Origin: Microbacterium hydrocarbonoxydans
GTDB taxonomy: Bacteria; Actinomycetota; Actinomycetes; Actinomycetales; Microbacteriaceae
Assembly (NCBI RefSeq): GCF_000956475.1
Contig: NZ_JYJB01000006.1
Location: forward strand, 241,893 to 305,892
DNA: 64,000 nt
Direction of reading: 5' to 3'
A program made the position numbers and the translations under genes. Below, piece after piece: positions 45,061 through 54,045 of this stretch (positions are counted from its first letter, which is position 1; the number at the start of each line of letters is the position of its first letter). The notes beneath the pieces are model-generated. The model saw only the letters and a program-made list of their open reading frames with translations. It did not search any database and was not told the origin of the DNA.

Positions 45061-46341
45061 ATGAACCGCAAGATCCTCGCCGCCGGCAGCATCGCCGCAG
45101 TCGCGGCCCTCGCCCTCGCCGGCTGCTCCGGCGGCACCGACGCTGCCGAGAGCGCCGACCCCGACGCCCCGATCACCCTGACCCTGTCGGGCTGGAGCCT
45201 CGACACGACGCCCGAGTTCCAGACGCTCGCCGACGCGTTCACGAAGGAGCACCCGAACGTCACGATCGAGCTCAAGGAGTACGACCCGGCCGAGTACAAC
45301 ACGCTCGTCACGGCCGACCTCGCCGCAGGATCGGGCCCCGACATCATCACGCAGAAGGAGGTCAAGTACGTCACGACCTTCCAGGAAGGCGGTCAGCTGC
45401 TCGACGTCTCCGACGTGAAGCTGCCGGACGGCATCGGCGGCGCCGACTCCTACAAGGTCGACGGCGTCTCCTATGCGGTGCCCTACCGCCAGGATTCCTG
45501 GGTGCTCTACTACGACAAGGCGCTGTTCGATGCGGCAGGCGTCGACTACCCCGACGGCTCATGGACGTGGGAGGACTACGCCGACGCTGCGAAGGCGCTC
45601 ACCACCGACACCGTCAAGGGCGACTACCTGCACCGCTGGCAGTCGACCGTGCAGGGATTCGCGAACGCGCAGACCGGCACCGACATCCTCAAGGGGGACT
45701 TCGGCCACCTGAAGGACTATTACGACAACACGCTGGCGCTGCAGGATGCCGGGGACCAGGTCGACTTCAACACCTCGACCGCGAACCAGCTCACCTATCA
45801 GGGCGAGTTCGGCACGCAGAAGGCGGCCATGCTGCTGATGGGCACGTGGTACACCGCGACCCTGATCGCGCAGCAGGCCTCCGGCGAGGCGAACGACTTC
45901 GAGTGGGGCATCGCTCCGGCCCCGCAGCTCGACGAGAAGACCGCGGGCACCGACAACACCCCGGTGACCTTCGGCGACCCGACCGGCTTCGGCATCAATG
46001 CGAACATCGACTCCGCCAAGGTCGACGCGGCCAAGCAGTTCCTCGAGTTCGCCGCATCCGAAGACGCAGCTCACGCGCTCGCCGAGATCGGCATCACCCC
46101 GGCGCTGACCAGCGACAGCGTCGCCGACGCCTACTTCGCGGTCGAGGGTGCGCCCTCCGATGACCTGTCGAAGTTCGCATGGTCGACGCACAAGGTCCTC
46201 CCCGAGAACCCCACCTCGAGCAAGACCGCGACGATCCAGGGCATCCTCGGCGACCTGCACACCGCCGTCATGTCGGGGTCGACGTCGATCGACGACGCGA
46301 TCAAGACCGCCGAAGACCGCGTGAAGAACGAGGTCGGCTGA
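45061..46341 (+). CDS. ABC transporter sugar-binding lipoprotein
   Basis: A 426-residue solute-binding protein of the carbohydrate family 1 type. The signal MNRKILAAGSIAAVAALA ends in lipobox LAGC with Cys22. ITLTLSGWSLDTTPEFQTLADAF, SGPDIITQKEVKYVTTF and LLMGTWYTATLIAQQ in outline match the MalE/UgpB-like fold. It captures the oligosaccharide for the two permeases that follow. A strong hairpin directly after the stop separates it from the permease genes. Start ATG with AAAGGAG upstream. Confidence 0.9.
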   Translation: MNRKILAAGSIAAVAALALAGCSGGTDAAESADPDAPITLTLSGWSLDTTPEFQTLADAFTKEHPNVTIELKEYDPAEYNTLVTADLAAGSGPDIITQKEVKYVTTFQEGGQLLDVSDVKLPDGIGGADSYKVDGVSYAVPYRQDSWVLYYDKALFDAAGVDYPDGSWTWEDYADAAKALTTDTVKGDYLHRWQSTVQGFANAQTGTDILKGDFGHLKDYYDNTLALQDAGDQVDFNTSTANQLTYQGEFGTQKAAMLLMGTWYTATLIAQQASGEANDFEWGIAPAPQLDEKTAGTDNTPVTFGDPTGFGINANIDSAKVDAAKQFLEFAASEDAAHALAEIGITPALTSDSVADAYFAVEGAPSDDLSKFAWSTHKVLPENPTSSKTATIQGILGDLHTAVMSGSTSIDDAIKTAEDRVKNEVG

Positions 46342-46347
46342 TCCGCT

Positions 46348-46374
46348 CGGGGGCCGGCCGTCGGCCGGCCCCCG
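46348..46374 (+). terminator. Intra-operon hairpin after the solute-binding protein gene
   Basis: CGGGGGCCGGCC (46348-46359) and GGCCGGCCCCCG (46363-46374) form a perfect 12-bp stem with a three-base loop, six bases after the stop. It should give partial termination or protect the upstream mRNA, so that binding protein exceeds permeases. Confidence 0.7.
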
Positions 46375-46411
46375 ACACCACGCTGCGTGCAGCATCCAGG
46401 AGACGAGAGAC

Positions 46412-47350
46412 ATGACCACCACCGAGGCCCCGCCCAGCGGCACGGCCCTCCGGCCGGCCGCACCGATCCGCCGCCGTTCCGCGCTGCGCCGCCGCAACGC
46501 CCTGATCGGCTGGAGCTTCATCCTGCCGAACTTCATCGGATTCGGGTTCCTGACCCTGCTGCCGGTGCTGATCCTCTTCTACATGGCGTTCACGAACTGG
46601 AACGTGTTCGGCAAGGCCGACTGGGTGGGTCTGGTGAACTTCCAGCGCCTGCTCGGCGACGGCAGCTTCCGCATCGCGTTCCTCAACACGCTCTACTACT
46701 CGGTGATGCACATCCCGCTGACGATCGTCGTCTCGCTGGGACTCGCGCTGCTGCTGAACAACAAGCTCCGCGGCGTCGCGTTCTTCCGCACCGCCGCGTT
46801 CTTCCCGTACATCACCTCGATCGTGGCGATCGCCGTGGTGTGGAACCTGCTCTTCAGCCCCGACTACGGGCCCATCAACGAGATCCTCCGCGCGATCGGC
46901 ATCTCCTCGCCCCCGGGCTGGCTCACCTCGAGCGAGTGGGCGATGCCCGCCGTCGTCATCGTCAGCACCTGGCGTGACATGGGCTACTACATGATCCTGT
47001 TCCTCGCGGGGCTGCAGACAGTGCCGCGCGAACTGCACGAGGCCGCTCGCGTCGACGGAGCGAGCGTGTGGCAGCGCTTCGTGAACGTCACGCTGCCCTG
47101 TCTGCGCCCGACCATGTTCTTCGTCACCGTGATGCTCACGATCAACTCTTTCAAGATCTTCGACCTGATCCTCGTGATGACAGACGGCGGCCCAGGCCAG
47201 TCCACGCTCGTGCTGTCGCAGTTCATCTACAAGAAGGGCTTCGAGGAGTCGCAGTTCGGCTATGCATCCGCCGCAGCCGTGGCGCTGTTCTTCCTCTGCA
47301 TCCTCGTGACCATCGGCCAGTTCCTCTGGAACAAGAAGCGGAGCGCATGA
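46412..47350 (+). CDS. ABC sugar transporter permease (MalF/UgpA type)
   Basis: A 312-residue permease with six membrane helices after a basic ~30-residue N-terminus. FILPNFIGFGFLTLLPVLILFYMAFTNW is the first helix in outline, and the EAA loop is ELHEAARVDGASVWQRFVNVTLPCLRP in outline. Partner of the next gene product, with which it shares four bases (ATGA). The ATPase must come from elsewhere in the genome. Confidence 0.92.
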   Translation: MTTTEAPPSGTALRPAAPIRRRSALRRRNALIGWSFILPNFIGFGFLTLLPVLILFYMAFTNWNVFGKADWVGLVNFQRLLGDGSFRIAFLNTLYYSVMHIPLTIVVSLGLALLLNNKLRGVAFFRTAAFFPYITSIVAIAVVWNLLFSPDYGPINEILRAIGISSPPGWLTSSEWAMPAVVIVSTWRDMGYYMILFLAGLQTVPRELHEAARVDGASVWQRFVNVTLPCLRPTMFFVTVMLTINSFKIFDLILVMTDGGPGQSTLVLSQFIYKKGFEESQFGYASAAAVALFFLCILVTIGQFLWNKKRSA

Positions 47351-48252
47351 TGACCGAGACCCAGGTCCTCGTCACCGGAGGCACGCTGCGCAAGCTCGGC
47401 GGCCCGGCCCCTGCTCCTCGTGTGCGTGCGGGCCGCACCGTCGGACGCATCACCGGCTACATCGCCCTCATCATCGCGGCGATCGGCCTGCTCGCCCCCT
47501 TCGCGTGGATGGTGATGAGCTCGCTGAAGAACGCCAACGAGGTGTTCTCCGTGCCCGTCGTGTGGGTGCCGGAGACGTTCGTATGGCAGAACTACGTCGA
47601 CATCTGGACGAAGTCGAACATGCTCGTCTGGATCCGCAACACGCTGTTCCTCGCCGTGAGCGTCACGTTCCTGCAGGTGCTCACGGGGTCGTTCGCCGCC
47701 TACGGCTTCGCCCGCATGCGCTTCGCCGGGCGCGACATCCTGTTCCTCGCCTACATCGGGACGATCGCTGTGCCGTGGCAGTCGTACATGATCCCGCAGT
47801 TCATCCTGCTGTCGAACCTCAAGGTGTCGAACACGCTGTGGGCGATCATCCTGCTGCAGGCGTTCGGAGCGTTCGGCGTCTTCCTCATGAAGCAGTACTA
47901 CGAGACGATCCCCGAGGAGCTCAGCGAAGCAGCGCGCCTCGACGGTCTCAGCGAGTACGGCATCTGGCGGCGCATCATGCTGCCGCTGTCGATCCCGGCG
48001 ATCGCGAGCCTCACGCTGCTCACCTTCGTGAACACCTGGAACGACTACCTCGGCCCGCTCATCTACCTGCGCAACCCCGACCTCTGGACGATCCAGCTGG
48101 GACTCAAGAGCTTCGTCTCGAACCTCTTCGACACGAACTACGCACTTCTGTTCGCCGGCCTGACGATCTCGGTTCTGCCGATCGCGATCATCTTCCTGCT
48201 CGGGCAGAAGTACTTCGTCGAGGGCATCGCCACCAGCGGGATGAAGGGCTGA
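47347..48252 (+). CDS. ABC sugar transporter permease (MalG/UgpE type)
   Basis: A 301-residue permease with six helices. The EAA loop is ELSEAARLDGLSEYGIWRRIMLPLSIP in outline and the C-terminus ends QKYFVEGIATSGMKG, the usual MalG-like ending. Two adjacent ATGs are possible; the first gives the four-base overlap with the upstream permease. Confidence 0.92.
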   Translation: MMTETQVLVTGGTLRKLGGPAPAPRVRAGRTVGRITGYIALIIAAIGLLAPFAWMVMSSLKNANEVFSVPVVWVPETFVWQNYVDIWTKSNMLVWIRNTLFLAVSVTFLQVLTGSFAAYGFARMRFAGRDILFLAYIGTIAVPWQSYMIPQFILLSNLKVSNTLWAIILLQAFGAFGVFLMKQYYETIPEELSEAARLDGLSEYGIWRRIMLPLSIPAIASLTLLTFVNTWNDYLGPLIYLRNPDLWTIQLGLKSFVSNLFDTNYALLFAGLTISVLPIAIIFLLGQKYFVEGIATSGMKG

Positions 48253-48255
48253 GCC

Positions 48256-48924
48256 ATGAAGCGGATCTCGCACGACACCTGGGCCACGATCCTCGGCGTC
48301 GTCTACCTCGGCCTGATGGGCAACCTCCTGGTGCTCGTTGCCGCCGCCCCGCTCGTGGTGCTGCTCATCACGACCGACCCTGCGCTGTCGTGGCCGCTGC
48401 TCGCGCTCGCAGCTCCCCTGGCCGCCCCGGCCCTGACCGGCGCGTTCACCGCGTTCCGCGAGTTCGGCCACGGTGAGCCTCAGGTGGTGCGGTCGTTCCT
48501 GCGCGGGTGGAAGGCGACCTGGCGCAAGGGGATGCTGATCGGAGCGGCAGCCGCGGCGTCCGTCGTGGTCCTGCTCGTCGACGTCCGCGCGGTGTCGGCG
48601 CTGCCGGCATCCGTCGTGGTGGTCCCCGTGCTCGCGCTGCTCACCGTGATCGCCGTCGCGACGGGCCTGGGGTCGCTGGTCGCTCTCGCGGAGGCGCCGC
48701 AGGCGCGGATGCGCGACATCCTCAAGGCGGCGCTGTATCTGAGCGTGCGGCGCTGGTATCTCACCGCGCTGTCGTTCGCGGTACTGGGCGTGCAGCTCGC
48801 GCTCTTCACGACCATGCCGGCGATCGCGATCGGTCTGACATGCGCCCCCGCGCTCTACATCGCGTGGGCGAACAGCCGTTACACGCTGCGCCCGGTGCTC
48901 GAGAACGAAGAGGCGCGCGCGTGA
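48256..48924 (+). CDS. YesL-like (DUF624) integral membrane protein
   Basis: A 222-residue membrane protein with about five hydrophobic segments and the YesL-like pattern of an N-terminal helix pair, a basic loop (FLRGWKATWRKGMLIG) and a C-terminal RWYLTALSFAVLG region. Function unknown. It starts three bases after the permease stop and overlaps the dehydrogenase start (GTGA), so it is firmly part of the sugar operon. A second YesL-like gene accompanies the other ABC importer at 11705. Confidence 0.7.
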   Translation: MKRISHDTWATILGVVYLGLMGNLLVLVAAAPLVVLLITTDPALSWPLLALAAPLAAPALTGAFTAFREFGHGEPQVVRSFLRGWKATWRKGMLIGAAAAASVVVLLVDVRAVSALPASVVVVPVLALLTVIAVATGLGSLVALAEAPQARMRDILKAALYLSVRRWYLTALSFAVLGVQLALFTTMPAIAIGLTCAPALYIAWANSRYTLRPVLENEEARA

Positions 48925-49895
48925 GGATTCGCACGGCGATGAGCCCCGAGGTCTTCGAGCTGCTGTTCGACCGGGACCGCCTCGACCGCCTCCGGAGTCT
49001 CACCGCGTCGGCGCCGCTGCCGATCGACGAGGGCGATCTCGCCGACACCGAGATCCTGCTCACGTCGTGGGGTGCGCCGCGCCTCGACGCCGCCCTGCTT
49101 GACCGGATGCCGCGTCTGCGTGCAGTGGTCCACGCGGCCGGAAGCGTGCAGGGGCTCGTGTCGGATGAGCTGTGGGAACGCGGCATCACTGTGACCTCGG
49201 CTGCCGATGCGAACGCCGTGCCGGTCGCGGAGTACACGTTCGCGTCGATCATCCTCGCGTTCAAGCGCGCCTTCGTGCACGTGCGCACGCCCGCGGAGGT
49301 GCTCGGCTGGGGCGACCTGGTGGGCTCGCCGAAGTACGGCAGCGTCGGCCGAACGGTCGGCATCGTCGGCTTCTCGCGGATTGGACGGAGAGTGGTGCGG
49401 ATGCTGCGCCAGCTCGACGATGTGCACATTCTCGTGGCGGATCCCTTCGTCGCGCCCGAGACGGTCGCCGAGGCGGGCGCCGAGCTCGTACCGCTCGAGG
49501 CGATGCTCAGGCGTGTCGACGTGCTGTCGCTGCACGCTCCGGCACTGCCGGAGACGCACCACATGATCGGCAGGGCCGAGCTCGCGGCTCTGCGCGACGG
49601 CGCCACCGTGATCAACACGGCCCGCGGCTGGATCCTCGATCATGACGCCCTGTTCGACGAGTGCGCGGCCGGGCGACTCGACGCGGTGCTCGACGTGACC
49701 GAGCCCGATCCGCTGCCTGCCGACTCGCCGCTGCGCGCCCTTGCGAACGTCGCGCTCACCCCGCACATCGCCGGTTCCATGGGCACCGAGGCGCGGCGGC
49801 TCGCGGACTCGGCGCTCGACGACCTCGAGACGCTGCTGCGCGGGGGAGTCCTGTCGCAGGTGATCACGCAACCCGACATGGAGCTCAGCGCGTGA
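48921..49895 (+). CDS. D-isomer-specific 2-hydroxyacid dehydrogenase family protein
   Basis: A 324-residue NAD(P)-dependent enzyme. The dinucleotide motif is GIVGFSRIGRRVV, and the catalytic set is complete: Arg in NTARGWILDHDAL, Glu in DVTEPDPLP and His in TPHIAGSMG. Family members reduce 2-oxoacids or oxidise D-2-hydroxyacids. In a uronic-acid operon it could act on a 2-keto or unsaturated uronate product; this is inference. GTG start overlaps the YesL-like stop and its stop overlaps the next GTG, each by four bases. Confidence 0.85.
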   Translation: MRIRTAMSPEVFELLFDRDRLDRLRSLTASAPLPIDEGDLADTEILLTSWGAPRLDAALLDRMPRLRAVVHAAGSVQGLVSDELWERGITVTSAADANAVPVAEYTFASIILAFKRAFVHVRTPAEVLGWGDLVGSPKYGSVGRTVGIVGFSRIGRRVVRMLRQLDDVHILVADPFVAPETVAEAGAELVPLEAMLRRVDVLSLHAPALPETHHMIGRAELAALRDGATVINTARGWILDHDALFDECAAGRLDAVLDVTEPDPLPADSPLRALANVALTPHIAGSMGTEARRLADSALDDLETLLRGGVLSQVITQPDMELSA

Positions 49896-51559
49896 GCACA
49901 GACGCCGTCGACCCGCTGGAATTCTCCCCCTGGGATTTCTGGCGCGACTCCGGCGTCGAACAGCAGGTCGCCCAGCGCGAGCGCCAGCAGTCTCTCGTCG
50001 ACGGGCATCCCGGCCGCCGGCTGGGGAGGGACTGCTTCGTGTCGGCGCTCGCCTCGGTCGATCCTGAGATCCTCCAGCTCGGCGATCGCACCTACGTCGC
50101 TGCCGGAGCGTACCTCACCGGCGAGCTCCGCACGGGCGCCGACTGCAGCATCAACCCGTACACGGTGATCCGCGGGCGGGTGACCATGGGCGACGCAGTG
50201 CGCATCGGGGCGCACACCTCGATCCTCGGGTTCAACCACTCCATGGAACCGGGCACGCCCGTGTTCCGTCAGCCGCTGACGGCACGGGGAATCACGATCG
50301 GCGACGACGTGTGGATCGGCTCGCACGTCGTGATCCTCGACGGGGTCCGCATCGGCTCGCACTCCGTGCTCGCCGCGGGCGCCGTCGTCACCAAGGACGT
50401 CGCGGCGGGTGCGATCGTCGGCGGGAACCCGGCGAAGCTCATCCGCTGGCGCGTCGCGCCGGCGACCGAGCCGGCGCCGGCTCGCTCGAGGGGTCTGGGC
50501 GAGCGTGTCGCCGAGTTCGGCGCCCGCGCACGGAGGGAGGCTTCGGCGATTCTCGACCGCGCGTGGAGCGGGGAGCGGATGCTGTTCGCCGACCGCCCGG
50601 GTGCTGCGCCGACCGTGCGCGCGCAGGCCGACGCGATCGAGATCGCCGACCTGCTGCTCGGAGTCGCGCCCCCGCAGCGCACGGCATCAGAGCACATCGC
50701 ACTGCTTCAGGGGTGGCAGGATGCCGAGACCGGAGCGGTCGCACCGCTCGGGCCCGACGGCCTGCCCATCGCGGGCCTGGACTTCTCGCACGACGACGTC
50801 GCGTATCACGTGCTGAGCGTCGGCTATGCGCTCGACCTGCTGGGCTCCGAATTCCCCGCCATGATCACGTGGGTCACAGACACGACGCCGCAGCGTGTGG
50901 TCGAGTTCTGCCAGGCACTGCCGTGGAGCACCGACGCCTGGAGGGCCGGCCACCACGTCGACGCCCTGGGGACTGCCCTCCGGTGGGAGAGGAGCGCGGG
51001 TGGATCGGCGCCTGCGGGAGTGGAGGAGGCGCTGTTCGGCTGGCTGCTGCTGAACGCGGATCCGCACACCGGAATGTGGGGTTCGGCGACCCCCGATCGC
51101 GGTCTGCTCCCGGTCGTCAACGGCTTCTATCGTGCCTCGCGGGGCACGTTCGCACAGTTCGGCGTGCCCGTGCCGCATCCTGAGCGGGTGATCGACACTG
51201 TGCTGCGTCATGCGCACGATCCGCGCTGGTTCTCCGCCGGTGCGCGCGACGCATGCAACGTGCTCGACGTCGCGCATCCGCTCTGGCTCACCCGGGACAC
51301 CGGGTATCGCGCGGAGGAGGTGCAGGACCTCGCATCGCGCGTGCTGTCCGACGCTCTCGCAGGGTGGAGCCCCGACGCCGGGTTCTCGTTCCGTGAGCCG
51401 TCGCCCTCGACCCGCGGGCTCGAGGCAACGAACCCCGGCCTGCAGGGCACCGAGATGTGGCTCGCGATCGTGTGGTATCTCGCCGACCTGCTCGGCATCT
51501 CCGACGCCCTCGGCTACCGGCCGCGGGGCGTGCATCGGCCCGAGCCTGCGGCACTGTGA
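49892..51559 (+). CDS. Fusion: hexapeptide-repeat O-acyltransferase plus alpha/alpha-toroid-like domain
   Basis: A 555-residue two-domain protein. Residues ~60-190 form a left-handed beta-helix of the maltose/galactoside O-acetyltransferase type, with GDAVRIGAHTSILGFNHSME (catalytic His candidate 116), ITIGDDVWIGSHVVILDGVRIG and the closing GAIVGGNPAKLIRWR. After a ~30-residue linker, residues ~220-545 are helical with repeated motifs such as LLLGVAPPQ, GNGL-like LLLNADPHTGMWGS and ACNVLDVAHPLWLT, suggesting an alpha/alpha toroid as in prenyltransferase/cyclase-like or glycosidase folds. I know of no named enzyme with this pairing. It ends the operon that starts at 43088. No signal peptide, so cytoplasmic. 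Confidence 0.75.
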   Translation: MSTDAVDPLEFSPWDFWRDSGVEQQVAQRERQQSLVDGHPGRRLGRDCFVSALASVDPEILQLGDRTYVAAGAYLTGELRTGADCSINPYTVIRGRVTMGDAVRIGAHTSILGFNHSMEPGTPVFRQPLTARGITIGDDVWIGSHVVILDGVRIGSHSVLAAGAVVTKDVAAGAIVGGNPAKLIRWRVAPATEPAPARSRGLGERVAEFGARARREASAILDRAWSGERMLFADRPGAAPTVRAQADAIEIADLLLGVAPPQRTASEHIALLQGWQDAETGAVAPLGPDGLPIAGLDFSHDDVAYHVLSVGYALDLLGSEFPAMITWVTDTTPQRVVEFCQALPWSTDAWRAGHHVDALGTALRWERSAGGSAPAGVEEALFGWLLLNADPHTGMWGSATPDRGLLPVVNGFYRASRGTFAQFGVPVPHPERVIDTVLRHAHDPRWFSAGARDACNVLDVAHPLWLTRDTGYRAEEVQDLASRVLSDALAGWSPDAGFSFREPSPSTRGLEATNPGLQGTEMWLAIVWYLADLLGISDALGYRPRGVHRPEPAAL

Positions 51560-51616
51560 TCAGCCCTTGATCGCGCCGCTGAACGCACCCCGGCCACCGC
51601 TCACTCCTCGGCAGCA

Positions 51617-51683
51617 GAGAGCGCTTTCCGGCAGGCTTGCGCGCACGGCATCATCCATGGCATGCTGTCGGAAAGCGCTTACC
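51617..51683. promoter_or_regulatory. Two LacI-type operators upstream of the oxidoreductase cassette
   Basis: GAGAGCGCTTTC (51617-51628) and GGAAAGCGCTTACC (51670-51683) share the core AAGCGCTT/AGCGCTTT with central CG. They are about 53 bp apart (five turns), which would suit a looping repressor. No LacI gene is adjacent, so the regulator is elsewhere or one of those in this island. Confidence 0.55.
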
Positions 51684-51724
51684 CGAATCGGAGGCGCGAC
51701 GGCTTCCCAGAGAACGGACCAGCA

Positions 51725-52885
51725 ATGTCACAGGCGACAACCCGCGAGATCGGGATCATCATGAACGGCGTCTCCGGGCGCATGGGCTACCGCCAGCACC
51801 TCGTGCGCTCGATCCTCGCGATCCGCGATGAGGGCGGTATCGAGCTTCCCGACGGCAGCCGCATCACGGTGAAGCCGATCCTGGTCGGACGCAATGAGGC
51901 CAAGCTCGCGGAGCTCGCAGCCCTGCACGGCATCGAGGACTACACCACCGACCTCGACGCGGCCCTCGCCGACCCGAAATGGGAGATCTACGCCGACTTC
52001 CTCGTCACGAAGGCGCGCGCATCCGCCATCCGCAAGGCGATCGCCGCCGGCAAGGCCATCTACACCGAGAAGCCCACCGCCGAGTCCCTCGAAGAAGCGC
52101 TCGAGCTTGCGCGCCTCGCGAAGGAGGCCGGCGTCAAGACCGGCGTCGTGCACGACAAGCTCTACCTGCCCGGTTTGCAGAAGCTCAAGCGCCTCATCGA
52201 CTCCGGCTTCTTCGGCCGCATCCTCTCCGTCCGCGGCGAGTTCGGCTACTGGGTCTTCGAGGGCGACTGGCAGCCGGCGCAGCGCCCGAGCTGGAACTAC
52301 CGCACCGAAGACGGCGGCGGCATCATCTCCGACATGTTCCCGCACTGGAACTACGTGCTCGAGAACCTCTTCGGTGAGGTCAAGAGCGTGTACGCGCAGG
52401 CCGCGGTGCACATCGCCGACCGCTGGGACGAGAAGGGCGAGCACTACACCGCCACCGCCGAGGACGCGGCGTACGGCATCTTCGAGCTCGAGGGCGGCAT
52501 CATCGCCGAGATCAACTCCTCGTGGACCGTGCGCGTCAACCGCGACGAGCTCGTCGAGTTCCAGGTCGACGGCACCCACGGCTCGGCCGTCGTGGGCCTG
52601 TTCGGCGCCAAGATCCAGCCGCGCAACGCCACCCCCAAGCCGGTGTGGAACCCCGACCTCGAAGACAGCCATGACTACGACGCCGACTGGCAGAAGGTGC
52701 CGACCAACGACGTCTTCCTCAACGGATTCCGCCAGCAGTGGCAGGAGTACCTGGTGTCCTACGTCGAGGGCACCGAGTACGAATACGACCTGCTCGCGGG
52801 TGCCCGCGGCGTGCAGTTCGCCGAGGCCGGCCTCACATCCAGCGCCGAGGGCCGCAAGGTCGCGATCGAGCAGCTGTCCCTCTGA
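51725..52885 (+). CDS. Gfo/Idh/MocA family oxidoreductase
   Basis: A 386-residue NAD(P)-dependent dehydrogenase. The N-terminus IGIIMNGVSGRMGYRQHLVRSI in outline is a long variant of the Rossmann motif; YTEKPTAESLEEAL holds the family EKP motif with the catalytic lysine, and GGGIISDMFPHWNYVLENLFG the substrate-domain helix. It is followed without a gap by a DUF993 gene and a sugar isomerase gene, a cassette that recurs in actinobacteria. ATG 51725 chosen because the family homology begins there; the frame is open to 51662. Confidence 0.85.
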   Translation: MSQATTREIGIIMNGVSGRMGYRQHLVRSILAIRDEGGIELPDGSRITVKPILVGRNEAKLAELAALHGIEDYTTDLDAALADPKWEIYADFLVTKARASAIRKAIAAGKAIYTEKPTAESLEEALELARLAKEAGVKTGVVHDKLYLPGLQKLKRLIDSGFFGRILSVRGEFGYWVFEGDWQPAQRPSWNYRTEDGGGIISDMFPHWNYVLENLFGEVKSVYAQAAVHIADRWDEKGEHYTATAEDAAYGIFELEGGIIAEINSSWTVRVNRDELVEFQVDGTHGSAVVGLFGAKIQPRNATPKPVWNPDLEDSHDYDADWQKVPTNDVFLNGFRQQWQEYLVSYVEGTEYEYDLLAGARGVQFAEAGLTSSAEGRKVAIEQLSL

Positions 52886-54045
52886 TGAGCACGCTTCGAC
52901 TTCTCGACGCCGCGGGTGCGGTGACGGATGCCGCGCTGAACGACGGCGGCGGATACGCCCGGCCGACTGCGCCCCTGCGGAGCCGCGTCGCCTACGCCGC
53001 CGCGCACGTCGTGCCCACGGTGCACGCCGACAACACCCCCGGCCAGCCGGCCGACATCGACTGGGATTCGACGCTGGCGTTCCGCCGCAACGTGTACTCC
53101 TGGGGGCTCGGCGTCGCCGACGCCATGGACACCGCGCAGCGCAACATGGGGCTCGACGCCGCCGCGACCCGCGAGCTCATCGCGCGCAGCGCCGAGGTCG
53201 CCCGTGAAGAGGGCGGCTCGGTCGTGGTCGGCGTCAACACCGATCACATCCTCGACACGCGCATCTCCGTGGATGCCGTCATCGACGCGTACAAGGAGCA
53301 GCTGCACTTCACCGAGGAGCAGGGCGCAGGCCCGGTGCTGATGGCCTCGCGTCACCTCGCGCGGGTGGCAGCCGATGCCGACGACTACCGCCGCGTGTAC
53401 CGCTCGGTTCTGGAGAGCGCGACCGTCCCGGTGGTGCTGCACTGGCTGGGCACGGCCTTCGACCCGGAGCTGGCCGGCTATTTCGGGGCGGATGACTGGC
53501 AGACGGCATCCGCGGTCCTTCTCGACATCATCAACGAGAACCCGGACAAGGTCGCGGGCGTGAAGATGAGCCTGCTGAACGCGGAGTCGGAGATCTCGGT
53601 GCGCGCGCAGCTGCCGGACGGCGTGCGCATGTTCACCGGCGACGACTTCAACTACGTCTCGCTCATCGGAGACTCCGCACAGGGGCATTCCGACGCCCTG
53701 CTCGGCGCCTTCGCCGCGATCACGCCGGTCGCCTCCGCGGCGATCCAGGCTTTGGATGCGGGCGGCTCGGCGCGCTATCTCGAGATCCTCGGCCCGACCG
53801 AGGAGCTCAGCCGCCAGGTGTTCGCCGCGCCCACGTTCTATTACAAGACGGGCGTGGCGTTCCTGGCCTGGCTCAACGGCCACCAGCCCGCCTTCCAGAT
53901 GGTAGGCGGACTGCACTCGGCGCGCAGCCTGCCGCACCTGAGCCGCATCGTCGAGCTCGCGAACGCCTCGCTCGCGCTGGAGCAGCCCGAGCTCGCCCGC
54001 GAGCGCTGGCACGGGATGCTGCGCCTGAACGGGGTGGACGCATGA
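52885..54045 (+). CDS. DUF993 family protein (aldolase-like TIM barrel)
   Basis: A 386-residue protein of the DUF993 family, which is distantly related to dihydrodipicolinate-synthase-type aldolases. Visible segments include FRRNVYSWGLGVADAMDTAQRNMGLD, VVVGVNTDHILDT, PVVLHWLGTAFDPELAGYFG, KVAGVKMSLLNAESE with a candidate Schiff-base lysine, and GDDFNYVSLI. A retro-aldol step on a keto-sugar acid would fit, but this is inference. Its ATG shares one base with the oxidoreductase stop and its stop overlaps the isomerase start (ATGA). Confidence 0.78.
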   Translation: MSTLRLLDAAGAVTDAALNDGGGYARPTAPLRSRVAYAAAHVVPTVHADNTPGQPADIDWDSTLAFRRNVYSWGLGVADAMDTAQRNMGLDAAATRELIARSAEVAREEGGSVVVGVNTDHILDTRISVDAVIDAYKEQLHFTEEQGAGPVLMASRHLARVAADADDYRRVYRSVLESATVPVVLHWLGTAFDPELAGYFGADDWQTASAVLLDIINENPDKVAGVKMSLLNAESEISVRAQLPDGVRMFTGDDFNYVSLIGDSAQGHSDALLGAFAAITPVASAAIQALDAGGSARYLEILGPTEELSRQVFAAPTFYYKTGVAFLAWLNGHQPAFQMVGGLHSARSLPHLSRIVELANASLALEQPELARERWHGMLRLNGVDA

